Shown piece after piece: positions 49,101 to 60,724 of a stretch of 64,000 nt of DNA. Every line of letters begins with the position of its first letter. Within the stretch, counting starts at the first letter, position 1. Origin of the DNA: Rhynochetos jubatus (Eukaryota; Chordata; Aves; Eurypygiformes; Rhynochetidae); the NCBI GenBank assembly GCA_027574665.1, contig CM050659.1, positions 18,701,001 to 18,765,000 of the forward strand. The letters are read 5' to 3'. The translations under genes were made by a program, and so were the position numbers. Below the pieces are notes generated by a model. It saw only the letters and a list, made by a program, of their open reading frames with translations, was not told the DNA's origin and ran no database searches.

Positions 49101-50069
49101 GAAAATAAGAATTCCCTTCCCCAAAGAATAACACAACAGGCTTACAGCAGGGGTAACATCTTCACACAGTAGGCATTATATTTTTGTAAAAGAGTAAAAA
49201 GATAGAGCATATTGACTATTTGCCCATCTGTCTTGACTGGGTGACAGCAGAAATGGAAGCAGTCTTTGGGATTAATTAAAATCAGACATAAATTCTAACC
49301 CTGCCTTAATCCAGCAAACAGGTATGAAGCTTGTTAGGGAAACTGCTCAGATGGAGAGCTTGCTTTCACGTGCGGGATAGTCTGTGGAGCAAGAATGGAA
49401 AATCCACTAACAGACAGTGGAAATAGTGCTTCCATTTCCCACTGGAAACTTCTCAGACAAGAACACAACAGCCTTTGGCTGTGTATTGCGTTTTTAGTTG
49501 AGAGAACCAATAATCAGCTAGAAAAAGGCAGGGGCGGGAAAGGAATAAAAATAATCAGAACACACAAACACAAACTCTCATGCTGGTGATTTCTGTCCTC
49601 TGGATGAGACATAGCTACACAATCGATCCAGCAGTTCTGAGACCTCTGACAAGCACCAACAACATCCTAAAGCAGATCCTAATAACAGAGGAGTCCTCCA
49701 TCTGCCCCTTATTTCTCCTCCCTTCATCCCCGTTCACTTGTGTGGTATCTACCAGCAAAACTGTGGTTGGCAGAGACACAGAGACAAAAGATTAAATGCA
49801 AGTTGTGCCTCTTCTAACCTCTTGTGGGATTTAGAGAAGCTAATCAACGTTGGATTCGCTTGTATTCCACACATCATTTTTGTTTGGCAGTATCTAATCT
49901 TAATTGCAGAAATCCCACTGCAATACAGAGTTTGGCAAACTCATCTTGGAACAGCTCATTTGGTGCAAACTTAGATTATATGTTAACTTCAATGATAAGA
50001 AATTACTGAGAAGATGACAAGCACGGTTAGTTTTAGATGCTACAAGCTGAGGGAAAAGAGGTAAGTTAC
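46188..50069. other. Gene-free stretch, possible last intron of gene B
   Basis: AT-rich. It contains a 16-base perfect palindrome (46,327-46,342). A minus-strand 129-codon open frame at 46,984-47,373 begins MERFNKSRIGELNGIQGNAF and has a good donor-like site (GGACAG then GTATGAC) at about 47,229, but no good acceptor. A short TG repeat lies at about 48,087. No recognised repeat. Confidence 0.45.
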
Positions 50070-50121
50070 CTAAAACGATCTCATCATACTTTGTAACTTT
50101 GTCCTCATAAAATGCAAATTT
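50070..50121 (-). CDS. Candidate internal exon of gene B, 52 bases
   Basis: Minus-strand acceptor CCTTCCACTTGCAG and donor TAG then GTAACTTA bound 52 bases. Only the phase 0 frame is open; it reads KFAFYEDKVTKYDEIVL and ends in phase 1, the phase at which the terminal exon at 46,187 stays open, giving a junction codon for Glu. The peptide has the charged and aromatic mix of a real protein rather than translated noise. The family was not recognised. Intronic decoys of this quality exist, so this is a candidate only. Confidence 0.4.
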
Positions 50122-50977
50122 CTGCAAGTGGAAGGTTTGAAAACCATCGTTTAAAAAGTAAAAGGAAATAAAACCTAGAAATCAACAAATATTGATGTTG
50201 ATCTGTGGTTTTCTACTACAGATTTCTTTCCCCCTCTCCATTTCTTGCTGGTGCTCCTAAAAACTGAGAAATTAATACAGCACTTTGTTCACTTCTTCGT
50301 GTTTGCAGCAAACAACGGAAGTTTTAAATCTGGTTATAAAATTTGTCCTATTTTGCATTTCTGTTCTGTTCAGATTACCATACTTTAGGCACAGAACAGA
50401 GAAAATCATAACAGTGAAGGGAAGGGTACAACAAATGGTCTGAAACTCTGGACTGATGGCAAAAAAAAAGCAGCAAATTACTTTTCTGGACAGAAGCTAC
50501 ACATATTTGGGGTAGCTTAGGTTTAGTTGAATAATGGATTTTCCAGGCCAGTTGGCAAAAGAAAAAGAAAAACGTTGTTTCCAGGCTTTGTCATCCTCTG
50601 TTGTCCATGCATTCTAAGGCACTGAATTCCCCTCTCCCAGTACATCTGTGAAGAGAAACATTTATGGAAATAAAGGGATATGATTTAATCTCAGATTCAA
50701 AGAATAAGCAGTGGCTTTAGATACAGCATTTTGGTCATTTTCACTATGCCTAAGCCAGCCCTGCCCTCCCAGCTGTCAGTGAGTTCATTTCCTCACAAGC
50801 AATGAGTGTTACCAAAGACAAAAAACCAAAACAAGTCAGTGGAACTGGAGCTAACGGCTTCAAAAACACCTCTGATTGCCAATGCTTTTGGCTTGTGATA
50901 ACACGGTAATATTCTGAAACTGGCTTCAATTTCTGTAAGAAGCTATTTAGTGTATTTCAGACTTGAAGGTTTCTTAC

Positions 50978-51032
50978 CTATGTAAAAATGCCAGTACTTG
51001 GAAATAACAAGCGCACTAGAGTTATACCCTGT
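50978..51032 (-). CDS. Candidate internal exon of gene B, 55 bases
   Basis: The minus strand has a strong acceptor (TGTTCTGTTTCCTTTAAG before 51,032) and a near-perfect donor (ATAG then GTAAGAAA at 50,978). Only phase 0 is open and reads TGYNSSALVISKYWHFYI, ending in phase 1. It has one N-glycosylation-type triplet (NSS) and is rich in aromatics. It does not splice in frame directly to 50,121, which requires phase 0, so an exon of phase 1 to 0 would have to lie between them, or one of the two is false. One weak candidate for neighbouring sequence is 45 bases ending in a donor at about 52,159, which I do not trust. Confidence 0.35.
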
Positions 51033-52667
51033 CTTAAAGGAAACAGAACACGCATGCTGGAACTACTTGCTTAATTTCTGTTTTAGGTATTAACATTCCC
51101 TGGTGGAAAACAGGTGGAAGACAAGTGCATAGGTATGTCTGTTCCACGCAGGCACACACTGCCCATGCTCTCCAGCCTCCACACCCATCAAACTTCCAGT
51201 GTGCAGCTTCCATCGAACTGCTCAGGGCCAGAGGCACCGATCGTACTTCCAAAATAAAGAAGACATTATTTGGAAATCAGTGTACAGCATCAGTTGCCTG
51301 AGCAGAGCAGGCATGTCAGTTGTCTTGGAACTCAAAGAACCACAGCTTGGGAGCAGGCACATCAGAGACAGCCTTAGCTCAGGTAGCAGAATCACAGCAT
51401 TGACTTCAAGCACTTCATAAGATCCAAAGGAACACCCTTTGCAGTGTAAACCCGATGTTTCAAAACCTTCTGAGAGGGGGACATACCCCAAGACTCAAGA
51501 AAAGGTCAGGGTTGGGAAATAGGGAACTCACTGCTGAGCTAGGGAACAGCATGAAGAGGGGTCAAAGCAGCTGTGTGACATGGTGGGGTGATGGGGACAT
51601 GATAAAATGAACTGAAAAGGGGGGCACAGATTGCATCATGGAGAAGAAACCTCAGTCAGCATCTCTCCTGATCATGAGAGGGGGAATAGAAGCAGATTAG
51701 CTGTAAAATTGGGTGAAAATCATGCTTTTGGGGAGGATTCTGGTGATCAGCTTATCCGGAGAGCCCCAGAGAGGTGGTTCATTAAAGCCCTCAGGTAGCA
51801 GAAGCTGCTCCAACACCCCACCCCATGCAACAAACCCAACAACACTCTCTGGAGGGGTGAAAACAGACTTGGTCAAACACTGAACTCTGCAAACACCAAG
51901 GGAAACACAGAGAGTGCATCTGGGGGCAGATAGGAACAGGGGCAGGAAAAGGGTTATAGGAAGCATATAGAGATGCTGTGAGGAAGACTTAGTTTGAAGA
52001 CTACTGTAACAATATATTCAAGAGCAACAGTTTGTGTTGAAAGCTACAGACCACTGATGGGCAGCTTTCTGAAGTACGTTTCCAATCCAGTTCCCTCCCT
52101 AGACCCTTGCGTTAAATCCCTGGACTCAGTGCTTCAGAATGGCCATGCTTTGCCTACCGAGGGTACCCTGGAGGTCACTGCCGTTTCCCTGTTCCTGAGC
52201 GACTAAGATGGTGTTGTGGTCTCTGCAGAGATCTGCGATCACCGAGCCACGTCCTCCCTGGAGTAATCAGAACCAGGAGAAACGTCAGAAATAACACACC
52301 CCACAGTGAAAAAGGAAGATGATTCTCAAACAGTCCTCAAATTTACAGGAGTGACTTTTCTACTGCTCCTCTGATAGAGCTTGCCATTCCTTCACTGCCT
52401 TCACCACAAATTTGGCAGAATTCAGACAAAAGAAGTAATCCACTAAGGGTGATGAGCACAATACATGATGTTCTCAGAAGTTCTCAGATCAAGGTTTCTT
52501 AAAAATGAAAATTGTAGAGCAGGAATCAATGTTCAAGGGCAGTCAATCAGACGTCTGAATTATGTCCTGCCTTTAAAATATACAGTGGATAACAGTTTTT
52601 AAATGGTCCCTGTAAGAGCCACTCTGTGTACTGTACCTTGACATTAAGTCCACAGTAAAGTACTTAC

Positions 52668-52724
52668 CTTCAGGATTCTCCCCATTTATAGGTCTTTTAT
52701 TCTGCTTCAAACTAATCAGAGCAG
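52668..52724 (-). CDS. Candidate internal exon of gene B, 57 bases
   Basis: A long T-rich tract (TTTTTTTTCTTTTTTACATT) leads to ACAG before 52,724, and the donor is GAAG then GTAAGTAC at 52,668, one of the best in the window. The only open frame enters in phase 1 and leaves in phase 1 and reads ALISLKQNKRPINGENPE. The upstream candidate at 53,484-53,548 can end in phase 1, so the two join in frame through an Ala codon. The product is not recognised. Confidence 0.38.
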
Positions 52725-52984
52725 CTGTTCCAGAATGTAAAAAAGAAAAAAAAGCAAACGTATGATTTACTGCCAGACTCCCAGTGAGCAAAAGGGCACA
52801 CACCCATCACTGCAGGCAAGCAACAAGCAGCCAGAAGAAAAATGATTCAGAGCAGCAGAGGAAGGCGAAAGGGAAGGGTGTGGGCTGGGCAGGGAGTTAG
52901 CATGCGATAGCTCATTAATGTGAACGTGTACAAGGCCAGTCTGACATCAGGGAGGTTGTTACAGGATTGCAATGGGATTAGGGC

Positions 52985-52999
52985 ATATATATATATATA
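52985..52999. repeat. (AT)n microsatellite, short
   Basis: About seven AT units (ATATATATATATATA). Other short microsatellites in the window are CT at about 33,480-33,494, TG at about 48,087-48,097, CA at about 19,469-19,480 and CCA at about 40,398-40,410. None is long. Confidence 0.9.
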
Positions 53000-53483
53000 C
53001 AGACAAAAGAGGCCATTCGCTTCAAAGAACCACTTATTTATCCCTTTCAGTAAAAAGCAGCGGGTCCCAAGATCACAAAGTGCATACATGCAGGCACAGC
53101 TCTGTCTGTCAGTGGATCCAGACCAAGTAGTCTGATCGGGCCCGTCAGCTTTGCTGGGAAGCAGCAAGGTCTCTTCCATGGAAGAGACTTCTCCCTACAG
53201 GCCCCAGACACCGGTGATCAAGAGCCAGCTACTCAGTTACTACAGCCAGGATGTTCAAAACAGTACTTGATCCTGCACAAACTAGGAAGGAGAGACCCAG
53301 TGTCTCCTGCCACTTCCAAGGGCAGCAGAACACCTTGGAGATATTCATCCAGCTTGGTGTCTTTGATGCAACAGAAGAACCTCAAAAAACAGCACTAGTT
53401 TGTTCTAGTTCCAAAAATTTTCCTTATGATTGCCTTAGGACTTACATCATTTTTCACTGACCTTTATGAAATTTTCCACTTAC

Positions 53484-53548
53484 CTGCCATTCTGCACACC
53501 CAGAGCTGAGCCTGTATTCCCTCGCCTCTCTTCTTATTAGCGGGCAGG
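53484..53548 (-). CDS. Candidate internal exon of gene B, 65 bases
   Basis: The acceptor is GCAAACTGTTTTCAG and the donor GGCAG then GTAAGTGG, both good, on the minus strand. Two frames are open. Phase 2 to 1 reads LPANKKRGEGIQAQLWVCRM plus Ala and joins in frame to the next candidate (52,724). Phase 1 to 0 reads CPLIRREAREYRLSSGCAEW plus Gln and does not. Neither joins the 78-base candidate at 55,606-55,683 directly. Function unknown. Confidence 0.35.
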
Positions 53549-54396
53549 CTGAAAACAGTTTGCTTGTGCCTGTTACATGGAGAGCTCTTCAATTTCTTCG
53601 TAGGAAGTTCACTCTTGGCAGATTCTTCAGCTCTCCCTAGCCTGTTTTGAATATGTGGCCGCTGCAGAGCTGGGCCATTTCTGAATGAACTTGTGCCTGG
53701 GGACCAGAGATCCCTTAGCAAACCGCAGTGTGTTTAGGCCCTACCTGTGCTGCCATAGGTCAGAAAAAACTATTCGGGTTAGGGGTGGCACCTTGGTTAT
53801 TTATGAAAGTGAAGATTTGAGCCACTACGTCAGCAATGAATGAAGTAGGAAAAAGAAATCTGGCTACAGAAAAGCATCCGAGAGCCACATCAATGCAGCT
53901 GTGAGCCCAGCTCATGCAGGGGCTGAAATTCCTGGAGCACCATTTCACACTGCCCAGGGACAAGGCCATAGCTTCACGGTGTCCTGTGGATGTGCCTTTG
54001 CCTTCCAGCGCATCCGGCCTGCAGCAAACCCGAAGGACATGAAGGCTTACGCAGGCGCTGCCAAGGGTGGGGGGTTACTCCTCCCGTCTCTCCCGGTGTG
54101 GCACTGTCCACTGAGATGGCCACAGACACTGCTGTGCCCTTGCTCTGGAGATGCCTCCTCCAACACTGGCAGTTCAGCCTTGTGAGGGAAATGTGGCCCC
54201 TTAGCATGTCATCTCATGTTTTTCAGTAGGAAATTTAGATTGCACATATCTAATTAATGGAAAACAGGGATAAACAAGCAGATTGCTTACTTCAATTATG
54301 TGCACAGTGCCTGCAGGGTTACCATTTAAAAATCACAAAGAAAACACTCAAAATGAGTGAGAAGACGCAGGCAGGAGTACACAATCCACAGCTTAC

Positions 54397-54421
54397 CTTG
54401 ATGACAACTAAAAACACCTCT
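54397..54421 (-). other. Possible 25-base microexon, minus strand
   Basis: Both splice sites are very good (acceptor CCTCCTTTCACTCTTGGCAG, donor CAAG then GTAAGCTG), but only 25 bases lie between them. Frames reading RGVFSCHQ (phase 0 to 1) or EVFLVVIK (phase 2 to 0) are open. Neither links the candidates on each side in frame. It may be a decoy or an optional microexon. Confidence 0.2.
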
Positions 54422-55605
54422 CTGCCAAGAGTGAAAGGAGGGAGGTTATTCTTGGCAAATGAGTATAATCCAAAATTTTTCAGCCATCTGTAAATAATAT
54501 TTACCTGGAGCAGCTTTACATAATTAAATTACTTCTTTATGAGTGTTGCACAGACCCATCTGCATGGAGAGGGAATAACTTGCTCAGAATAAAGACAGAG
54601 AAGGAAAGAAATCAGGTCTCCATTAATTTATTTACATTTCTCCCAGAGGCAATTTCTCCAGAATCCCCCAAATTCCAGGAAGTCAAGCATCTGCTTTCCT
54701 TGCAGCTTAACTTACTGAAAGAAGCATTACCTGGACAAACAATCCTCTCTCTAAGCAGCTTAACAAGTTTGTGTAAATGTTTGAGCTGCTGTAAACAGGC
54801 AAGGAAGTCATTCCATACCCTGTTTAGAAAGGTAAACAATTTTCTTGTTATTTTGAGTCCCTCAACCGTTTGCACTACCAGATGGATTAGATGAATACAC
54901 TGTGGGATGGCTATTTTGAGTGACATGACTCGCGAGGAGCAAAAAGGTTCAAAACTGGAGTGCAAAGTGATTTCCAATTCAGTGATTTCAATAAATAGAT
55001 GCAAACCCAAGTCCTTTGAATGACTTGATTTGTATTTAGTAAGAATGTTAGTGAGACTGATGATCAAAATTCATTGTTCAGCTGCATCTGAAAATTAAAA
55101 TGGCCAACAACGTCAGCACACTCAATTCTCTTGCTGGTCCTCTGTGTAAACTAGCTGATTGTAAAACAAACACCAGAGTTTGTTCTGTTGCCTTCTGTAT
55201 TCAATAGATGCCTCTGTTCGGTACTAAGCAGGATTGGTTGAGACATTTGGCATTTCACCTTCCTCCTCTTCATCCGGTTTGTATTTTATTTTCCTAAGCC
55301 TGTAGGAATATTTCCCCTTTATAAAAGGAAAAAAAAAAGGCTACAAAAATACAATAACTTTCTGTTCAGAGGTCTCTATGGACTGAAGGAGTCTCACTGA
55401 CCAAATTTAGCTCTGCAATAGCTTTAGAAGTAAGCACTCCACTAGTATTGCAGCTGGAGTTCCTCACACAAAATAAACTGGAGGACCAGGTTCTTTAGTG
55501 GTTCACAGACAGACTTCAGTGATTGCATCTGAAATCTCCAGAGACGGACAGGACTCAGTTTTATTGCACCTGTCCAAACCCTGTCCGAGAAAATAAACCT
55601 TTTAC
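54422..55605. other. Stretch with overlapping open frames on both strands
   Basis: A minus-strand frame of 151 codons (54,612-55,067) overlaps a plus-strand frame of 104 codons (54,580-54,894). Neither has a recognised family or a matching splice-site pair. TGTAAACA and GTAAACAA occur 50 bases apart (about 54,791 and 54,833), both forkhead-type sites, so a regulatory reading is possible. Confidence 0.3.
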
Positions 55606-55683
55606 CTTAGCAAGTGCCCAGGCAATCCTGTGAAGCTGTGCAGTGATCACCATCTCAGATTTAATTGTGTTAATGGGATCAAG
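55606..55683 (-). CDS. Candidate internal exon of gene B, 78 bases
   Basis: On the minus strand the acceptor GCAGGTTATTTAG precedes 55,683 and the donor CTAAG then GTAAAAGG follows 55,606. Of three frames only phase 0 is open. Its 26 codons read LDPINTIKSEMVITAQLHRI followed by AWALAK, with the regular spacing of hydrophobic residues expected of an amphipathic helix. It is among the most protein-like segments in the right half. Entry and exit in phase 0 do not match the next candidate to the left (53,548), so at least one exon is missing if both are real. The family was not recognised. Confidence 0.4.
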
Positions 55684-56103
55684 CTAAATAACCTGCTAGC
55701 TTACAGCGAATCTCTCTGGATCATTATTTGCATCTTCTCAGCCACAAAACTGTTTTGTGACTGGAAATAATTTAGTACCAAGCACTCCAGGGAAAACTTC
55801 ACCAGATGTGTTAGTGGTTCTGACCCCCAGTGACAGACGCACCCCAGAAAGAAGATTTAGAAATAAGGTTTATGCAACATATGGTCAGGATGTACAGCTT
55901 TTCTTCTTCCACACCAGCTGGTGTTTTAGTGACACCACAGGTAGGAGACCAGAGACTTTTCAGACATAAGCAGCTCACATCAAGCTACAAATGCCAAGGA
56001 TCCTCTGGACAGGACCAGATTCCTGGCCTCCACCGAGCACAGCCTGGCCACTGTGACACAGACTCCCCAGGGGGCACAGACCCTACAGGAAAGTAAATTG
56101 CTT

Positions 56104-56260
56104 AGGACCATAGGATAATTCAGGCTGGAAGTGACTTCAGGAGGTCTGTAGCCCAACCCCCTTGCAAATGCCTGCAGCACAGTTATCTGAGCTACAGAGC
56201 TGCTGAACATGCACAGAGGCCATCTGTCCAGGGTGTTTCTTGTCTGCTAGTCCATGTTGC
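56104..56260 (-). mobile_element. CR1 LINE 3'-end remnant, inverted
   Basis: The stretch ACCATAGGATAATTCAGGCT, then TGGAAGTGACTTCAGGAGGT, then CTGTAGCCCAACCCCC closely follows the complement of the avian CR1 3' untranslated end (typical form: ATAGGATAATTCAGGTTGGA then AGGGACCTCAGGAGGTC). As in other avian CR1 copies, this places the element on the minus strand. Only the 3' end is present, as is usual for 5'-truncated CR1. Similarity fades after about 56,200, so the right end is approximate. This is the clearest interspersed repeat in the window and supports a bird. Confidence 0.85.
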
Positions 56261-56794
56261 CGAAGATGTGACAACCATCACCCAAATCAATAGGCCAAAA
56301 GGAAGCAACAGTTTTTGTCTGCCTAAACGAATACACCTGGTAGGCCTGGCTATTTCCTCGATAACTATTGTGTAGAAGGAGCGCTAATGCACCCGAGATC
56401 AGAATCTATGCCTGGGTTTGTAGGACTCAGTGCAAGCTGCATCAAATAGCTCGACCTACTTTTCTCTTACTTTGCCGAGTTAGCTCTAAACCTATCCAAT
56501 CCTCTCAGGCTCCAAAGTCCCAGGTACTACTCAGTGCCATAAGATAACTAAATCATATGCGTGACTGAAATGCCCCCAGATAATACAAAGCATGCAAAAG
56601 AGCTGTAATCAATTTTAGAACAAAGTAAAATCTGCAATCATTTATCCTACTTCCACTAATATCTAAAAATGTCATGCATTAAATATTTCCATCACTTTTG
56701 TTCCAGGGGTGAGAATCTTCTAGCAAGCACTAGAAAGCAAAACCAAACATCAAGTGCAACAACAATCATCAAAGCAAAAAACCCCACAACTCAC

Positions 56795-56836
56795 CTAGTA
56801 CAGTATATTTGCATTCAGCACAGATTTTCCAGTCAG
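56795..56836 (-). other. Possible 42-base exon, minus strand
   Basis: The minus-strand donor CTAG then GTGAGTTG is strong; the acceptor tract (CCCTTTTCCCTGTTGGAAAGGGAG) is interrupted by purines. Only the phase 1 to 1 frame is open and reads DWKICAECKYTVL, with a CxxC pair. The phase does not match the 55,683 candidate downstream. It could be an exon of gene B with missing neighbours, or chance. Confidence 0.22.
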
Positions 56837-59800
56837 CTCCCTTTCCAACAGGGAAAAGGGTGAGTGTAGGCAACTCCATCCGGTGAGCAGAACTAGAGGA
56901 AAGGCAGATTCTTTTTCACCCCGGGAATCAGAACTTCATCATCTGTATCCCAAACACAAAGTCAAATACGCTCTCCGTTAGACAGGCACAATCTCCTCGG
57001 ACACAGAGTGAAACACTTGGTCTGTCAGTACAGAACACGGAGCCTGTTTTCTTAAGCTAGCTGATTCCAAGGAAAGTGTAAAAACCAATGGTGAATTCAG
57101 TATCTCTGAGCCTGCAGTCATTTCAGAGTACAGGGTCTAAGCAAGCCTCATCAGCCTTTACCCTGCTTAGCGCCTCTCAGCAGACGTAAGACAAAGACAT
57201 ACAGTTGTAAAAGTTGTGTTTTCTTGGTACAGTCTTCACTTTATCAGATTTTTGAAGGACATTGCCTGCTTCTGCAACACAGCCTCCTCCGGTTTCTAGC
57301 TAAAACATGATGTTAAATTTCTTTCAAATGAACTGAATAGATCTAATAAGTGTGGCATGTAAAAACCACACCAGTTTTGCATCTACGTATATTGCATAAC
57401 AACACAGGATCTTGTGGAATTGAGACCTCCAGGTTAGGTTTTGCACAATATAAAAAGAATTCATTTATCCATTTGAAGTTTGTCGCTTTTGAGATTCATT
57501 GAGCATCCCTTTAGCACGGTGGGAATAACCCTGCTGACCCCCGCTGTGCCATTCATTATGATACATCTTTCTGTCACACTCCCGTTCATTCGTCTGCTCT
57601 TAGAATTAAGTGGGGTTTGTCTTGCCTAATATTGTCTCAAATGAAAGTCCCCTTATGCCTGTAATTATTTCAGCAGTCCTTTTTGTCCTCCTTTCACTTT
57701 CAGCTCTAGCCTTATTTGAAAGAATGACTTTGCATCCATTTCTCAAGCTGCAAAGGAGCAGTAATAAGGCGGCTGGAAACAGGCACATAGTAAGCAGGGA
57801 GGCTCCCGTGTTATTAATATTTATTTCGTGCTGGTATCTTGAGGCATCAGCTGAGCCACAGTCCTACTGTGATAGCTACACAGCCGTGTAGTACATGACA
57901 GTCCTTGCTCTAAGGACGGCATCATGAGGGATACAGGGATCTCGGAGAGGGAGAACTCATATTGCAAGTTTACTTGTCTAATGCAAACTCACTGCCTTTC
58001 AACTCCCCAGCAGATGCAGCCCCTGCTCAGCGAGAGCTTGGCGCGTCTGATAATGAGAGCACTTACATTTCACCCCCAAAGGGGGTCCCTGCTGTCACAG
58101 GTCCTCGTGCAACCTTTACCACGAAACCCAAACCAAACCCTCCACAGAATCTGTGTCTGCACATGGTCAAAAAACGGCACTAGGTCATCACATACCAAAG
58201 AACTGCAGTGCTGGCAGAAGCAGGGGGCAGAAAAGCTTAGGGCTCCGGGAAGGAACCTGCCTGCTGAGCAGTCATGGAGAAGACAAGCACAGCCCCCACA
58301 TCACATGTAACAGTCACTTTAAAGCATGAAGCATGTCAGTGACCAAAATCACTCCAATCCAGGCCCAGGGGAAAATGTATTAGGTATTAAATGGCCTGTT
58401 TCCAGAAAACACAAGTGCCCATATTGGTAATGTCATCGGGGAGAGAACATTTCAGAAGCATTGAGCAGATAAATAAGAAGTCTAAATCTCACTTGGAAGG
58501 TGAAAATCAAAGTACCTAAGTGACCTGGACACAACCACCTGGTCCTCACAACCTCTGCTGCTTTCTGCTCACACCAGCTGTGTATGAGCGTCAGGACAAG
58601 CCACTTGAGTGCCTGAAACCCCCTCATCCCACCTGGCAGACTGTTCCTGCTCTGCATCCTCCCAGTCACCTCCTTTAAACGAGCCCCTTCGCCCTGTGCC
58701 GCAGGGGCTGCCTCCTGCTCACCTCGCTGCTGGAGAGTCTGCAAGAGCCCCAGGAGTGGACAGGCCTATTTGTTTGCCTGCATTTCTCTGCTGGGAACAG
58801 TTTGCTGCGAAACGGCCCTGTTAGCAGAGGAAAAGGCAGGATTTCTGCTATATAGGCGTAAAGGTGGCTCTACAACAGCTCTGCTCACCGGGTACATGAC
58901 CTTTTTAGCAGGTGAAACAGGGCAAGGTCAAAAGAGCACTCAGAAGTAGACAAACAGCCTCACCAGTGAACATCCAGTCCCACGAGCACTCTTGCCCTTT
59001 GAATACACTTAGGAGAACATGAAAGCAGCCAGAATGAAAGAGCAAAATCAGTGATGGAGGAGCTCCTTGAGGCATTAGAGAACAGTAGCCAGCCCTTGTT
59101 TTGCTTTGATTAAGGGCATAATATTGAGCTAGTCACAGCCAAGATGCAGCAAGTGCATTTTTACCAGTTCCCACAAGCTGAGATCTTACACCTGATTTCC
59201 TCTGAGGATTAAGGACAAGGTTTTATCTCCCTTGCTAGATAGGTCACCTGTCCTCACTGAATGTGATGGTGATGATGCCCGGGTCATTTAAGGATTCTTC
59301 TCTCCCCTCCTGCCCATCCCTTCCTAATTCTCTCTCTGGTTTTGGGCAGGTCAGTCTCCTTCACCTGTCTGTATGCCACAGGCATATTTTTAAATGTGAA
59401 ATAGCAGGTCGATTCCTAATACACAACCAGAAATGGAACACAGGTAACTGCAAAGCTGCAGGTCATAATCCCTGCAGTGTTTTAGAGTAAACAGAGCTTA
59501 ATATGGTTTTAATACAATTACCCAATTATAAATTGGTCTGATTCTTGGCCTTGCACTTGTATTTCATGTGACACAGCCAAATCAACCAGACACATCATTA
59601 AAAGCAGTAGGAGGGGGTATATTTACCAGACATTCTGAAATGGATCATCAACTTGAAAAATCCCAACTCACCATAGATTTTGGGAGAGAGAAAGAATAGA
59701 GAAACAGCTGAATAGAAACAGAGCTTTTGCCATGAATAAGACATGGCACTGCAGTTAATTCTGGTTTAGAACAAATGCATTAAACATTTATTACACCAAA

Positions 59801-59850
59801 TGTTAGTTTAAAACAATCATTAAAAACCATTTTCTCTCTGTCCACTGTAG
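56837..59850. other. Gene-free stretch, possible intron of gene B
   Basis: Mostly AT-rich with no convincing exon. The part at 57,460-57,870 is evenly AT-rich with little simple sequence and a plus-strand open frame of 93 codons. A patch at 59,490-59,620 has TTTTAATACAATTACCCAAT then TATAAATTGG and a CAAATCAACC stretch. Both may be conserved non-coding elements. Confidence 0.4.
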
Positions 59851-60072
59851 ATCAGTTATTCATTGAAAGTTGATGAAGCTTCCCTAATTTCAACATCATT
59901 ATTTCTATGCGCACATAACGGGAGCCGTTATATTTTAGATTCATACAGTGATGTTGCTCAATCTATTTCTCATACTTTCTATCTCCTGTTGCAAACCTTT
60001 ATACTGATCCCGAACATTTCATTTAAAAATGAGTCTCCTAATGACCGTCTTCTGGAAATACATGTACAGCAG
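59851..60072 (+). other. Plus-strand exon-like segment, 222 bases, fully open
   Basis: A textbook acceptor (TTTTCTCTCTGTCCACTGTAG) precedes 59,851 and the donor CAGCAG then GTACGAGG follows 60,072. The 74 codons between are open in phase 0 and the length is a multiple of three. The frame opens directly after the TAG of the acceptor. The peptide is Ser- and Leu-rich with a hydrophobic stretch (TFYLLLQTFILIPNISF, about residues 45-61) and two N-glycosylation-type triplets. The region is AT-rich, where 74 stop-free codons are uncommon. It lies opposite to the presumed gene B and I see no partner exons, so it may be chance, a plus-strand transcript, or a conserved non-coding element. Confidence 0.22.
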
Positions 60073-60690
60073 GTACGAGGAGGAATTTAATACACCCAGA
60101 TTGATTATTTCTGAGCCGGATCATTTCTGCTTTGTTTAACTAGCCATTCATTGTAGGTTTTTTGTACCTTATTATTAGCTAAGCTATTTTCTTGCCCTTC
60201 TAGCTGAAGGTGAGGATGTGGGCCCACATTTTCCCACACCTTAGTTATCCCCAAAGTATAACCCCAAAGGAGCTGGAGGCTTGTCTTCCTCTTGCTGGTG
60301 CCTGGCGGCACCACCGATGGCTGGGGGTCAGGGGGCCAGCTCGGCTGGCTGTTGGTCCCACGCTGCCTTGCCAGCACGGAGCTGAGGCAGCCAGCAACCC
60401 TGGTTCTGGCTGAGCTTTTCAGAAGACGAGCACAGGACAGGCACGCTCAGGCACTGGTCTCTGTTGGCCAGCACTGGACTGACTGGAGGACAGCAGGGAT
60501 GACATCTTAGTTAAGAATGACTGCTGAAAAGGACAACTGAAGCTTTACCTTTTAAAATGCATTAATTTATAGTAATTAACACACTGAATTTATCAGATTA
60601 GGACTAAGAAAATTGCTGCCATCTACTGCTGGAAAGAAATATGTGAATACTGAAAGCGTCTTCCAAAAACAAGTTACAAACCACAATTAC

Positions 60691-60724
60691 CTTGAGGAAG
60701 TTTGTTTTAAGTGCGAGGCTAGCT
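60691..60724 (-). other. Possible 34-base exon, minus strand
   Basis: The acceptor is excellent (GTGACAACCCCCTTTTCAG) and the donor CAAG then GTAATTGT is fair. Frames reading ASLALKTNFLK (phase 2 to 0) or LASHLKQTSS (phase 1 to 2) are open. There is no phase link to the other candidates, so it is listed for completeness. Confidence 0.18.
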
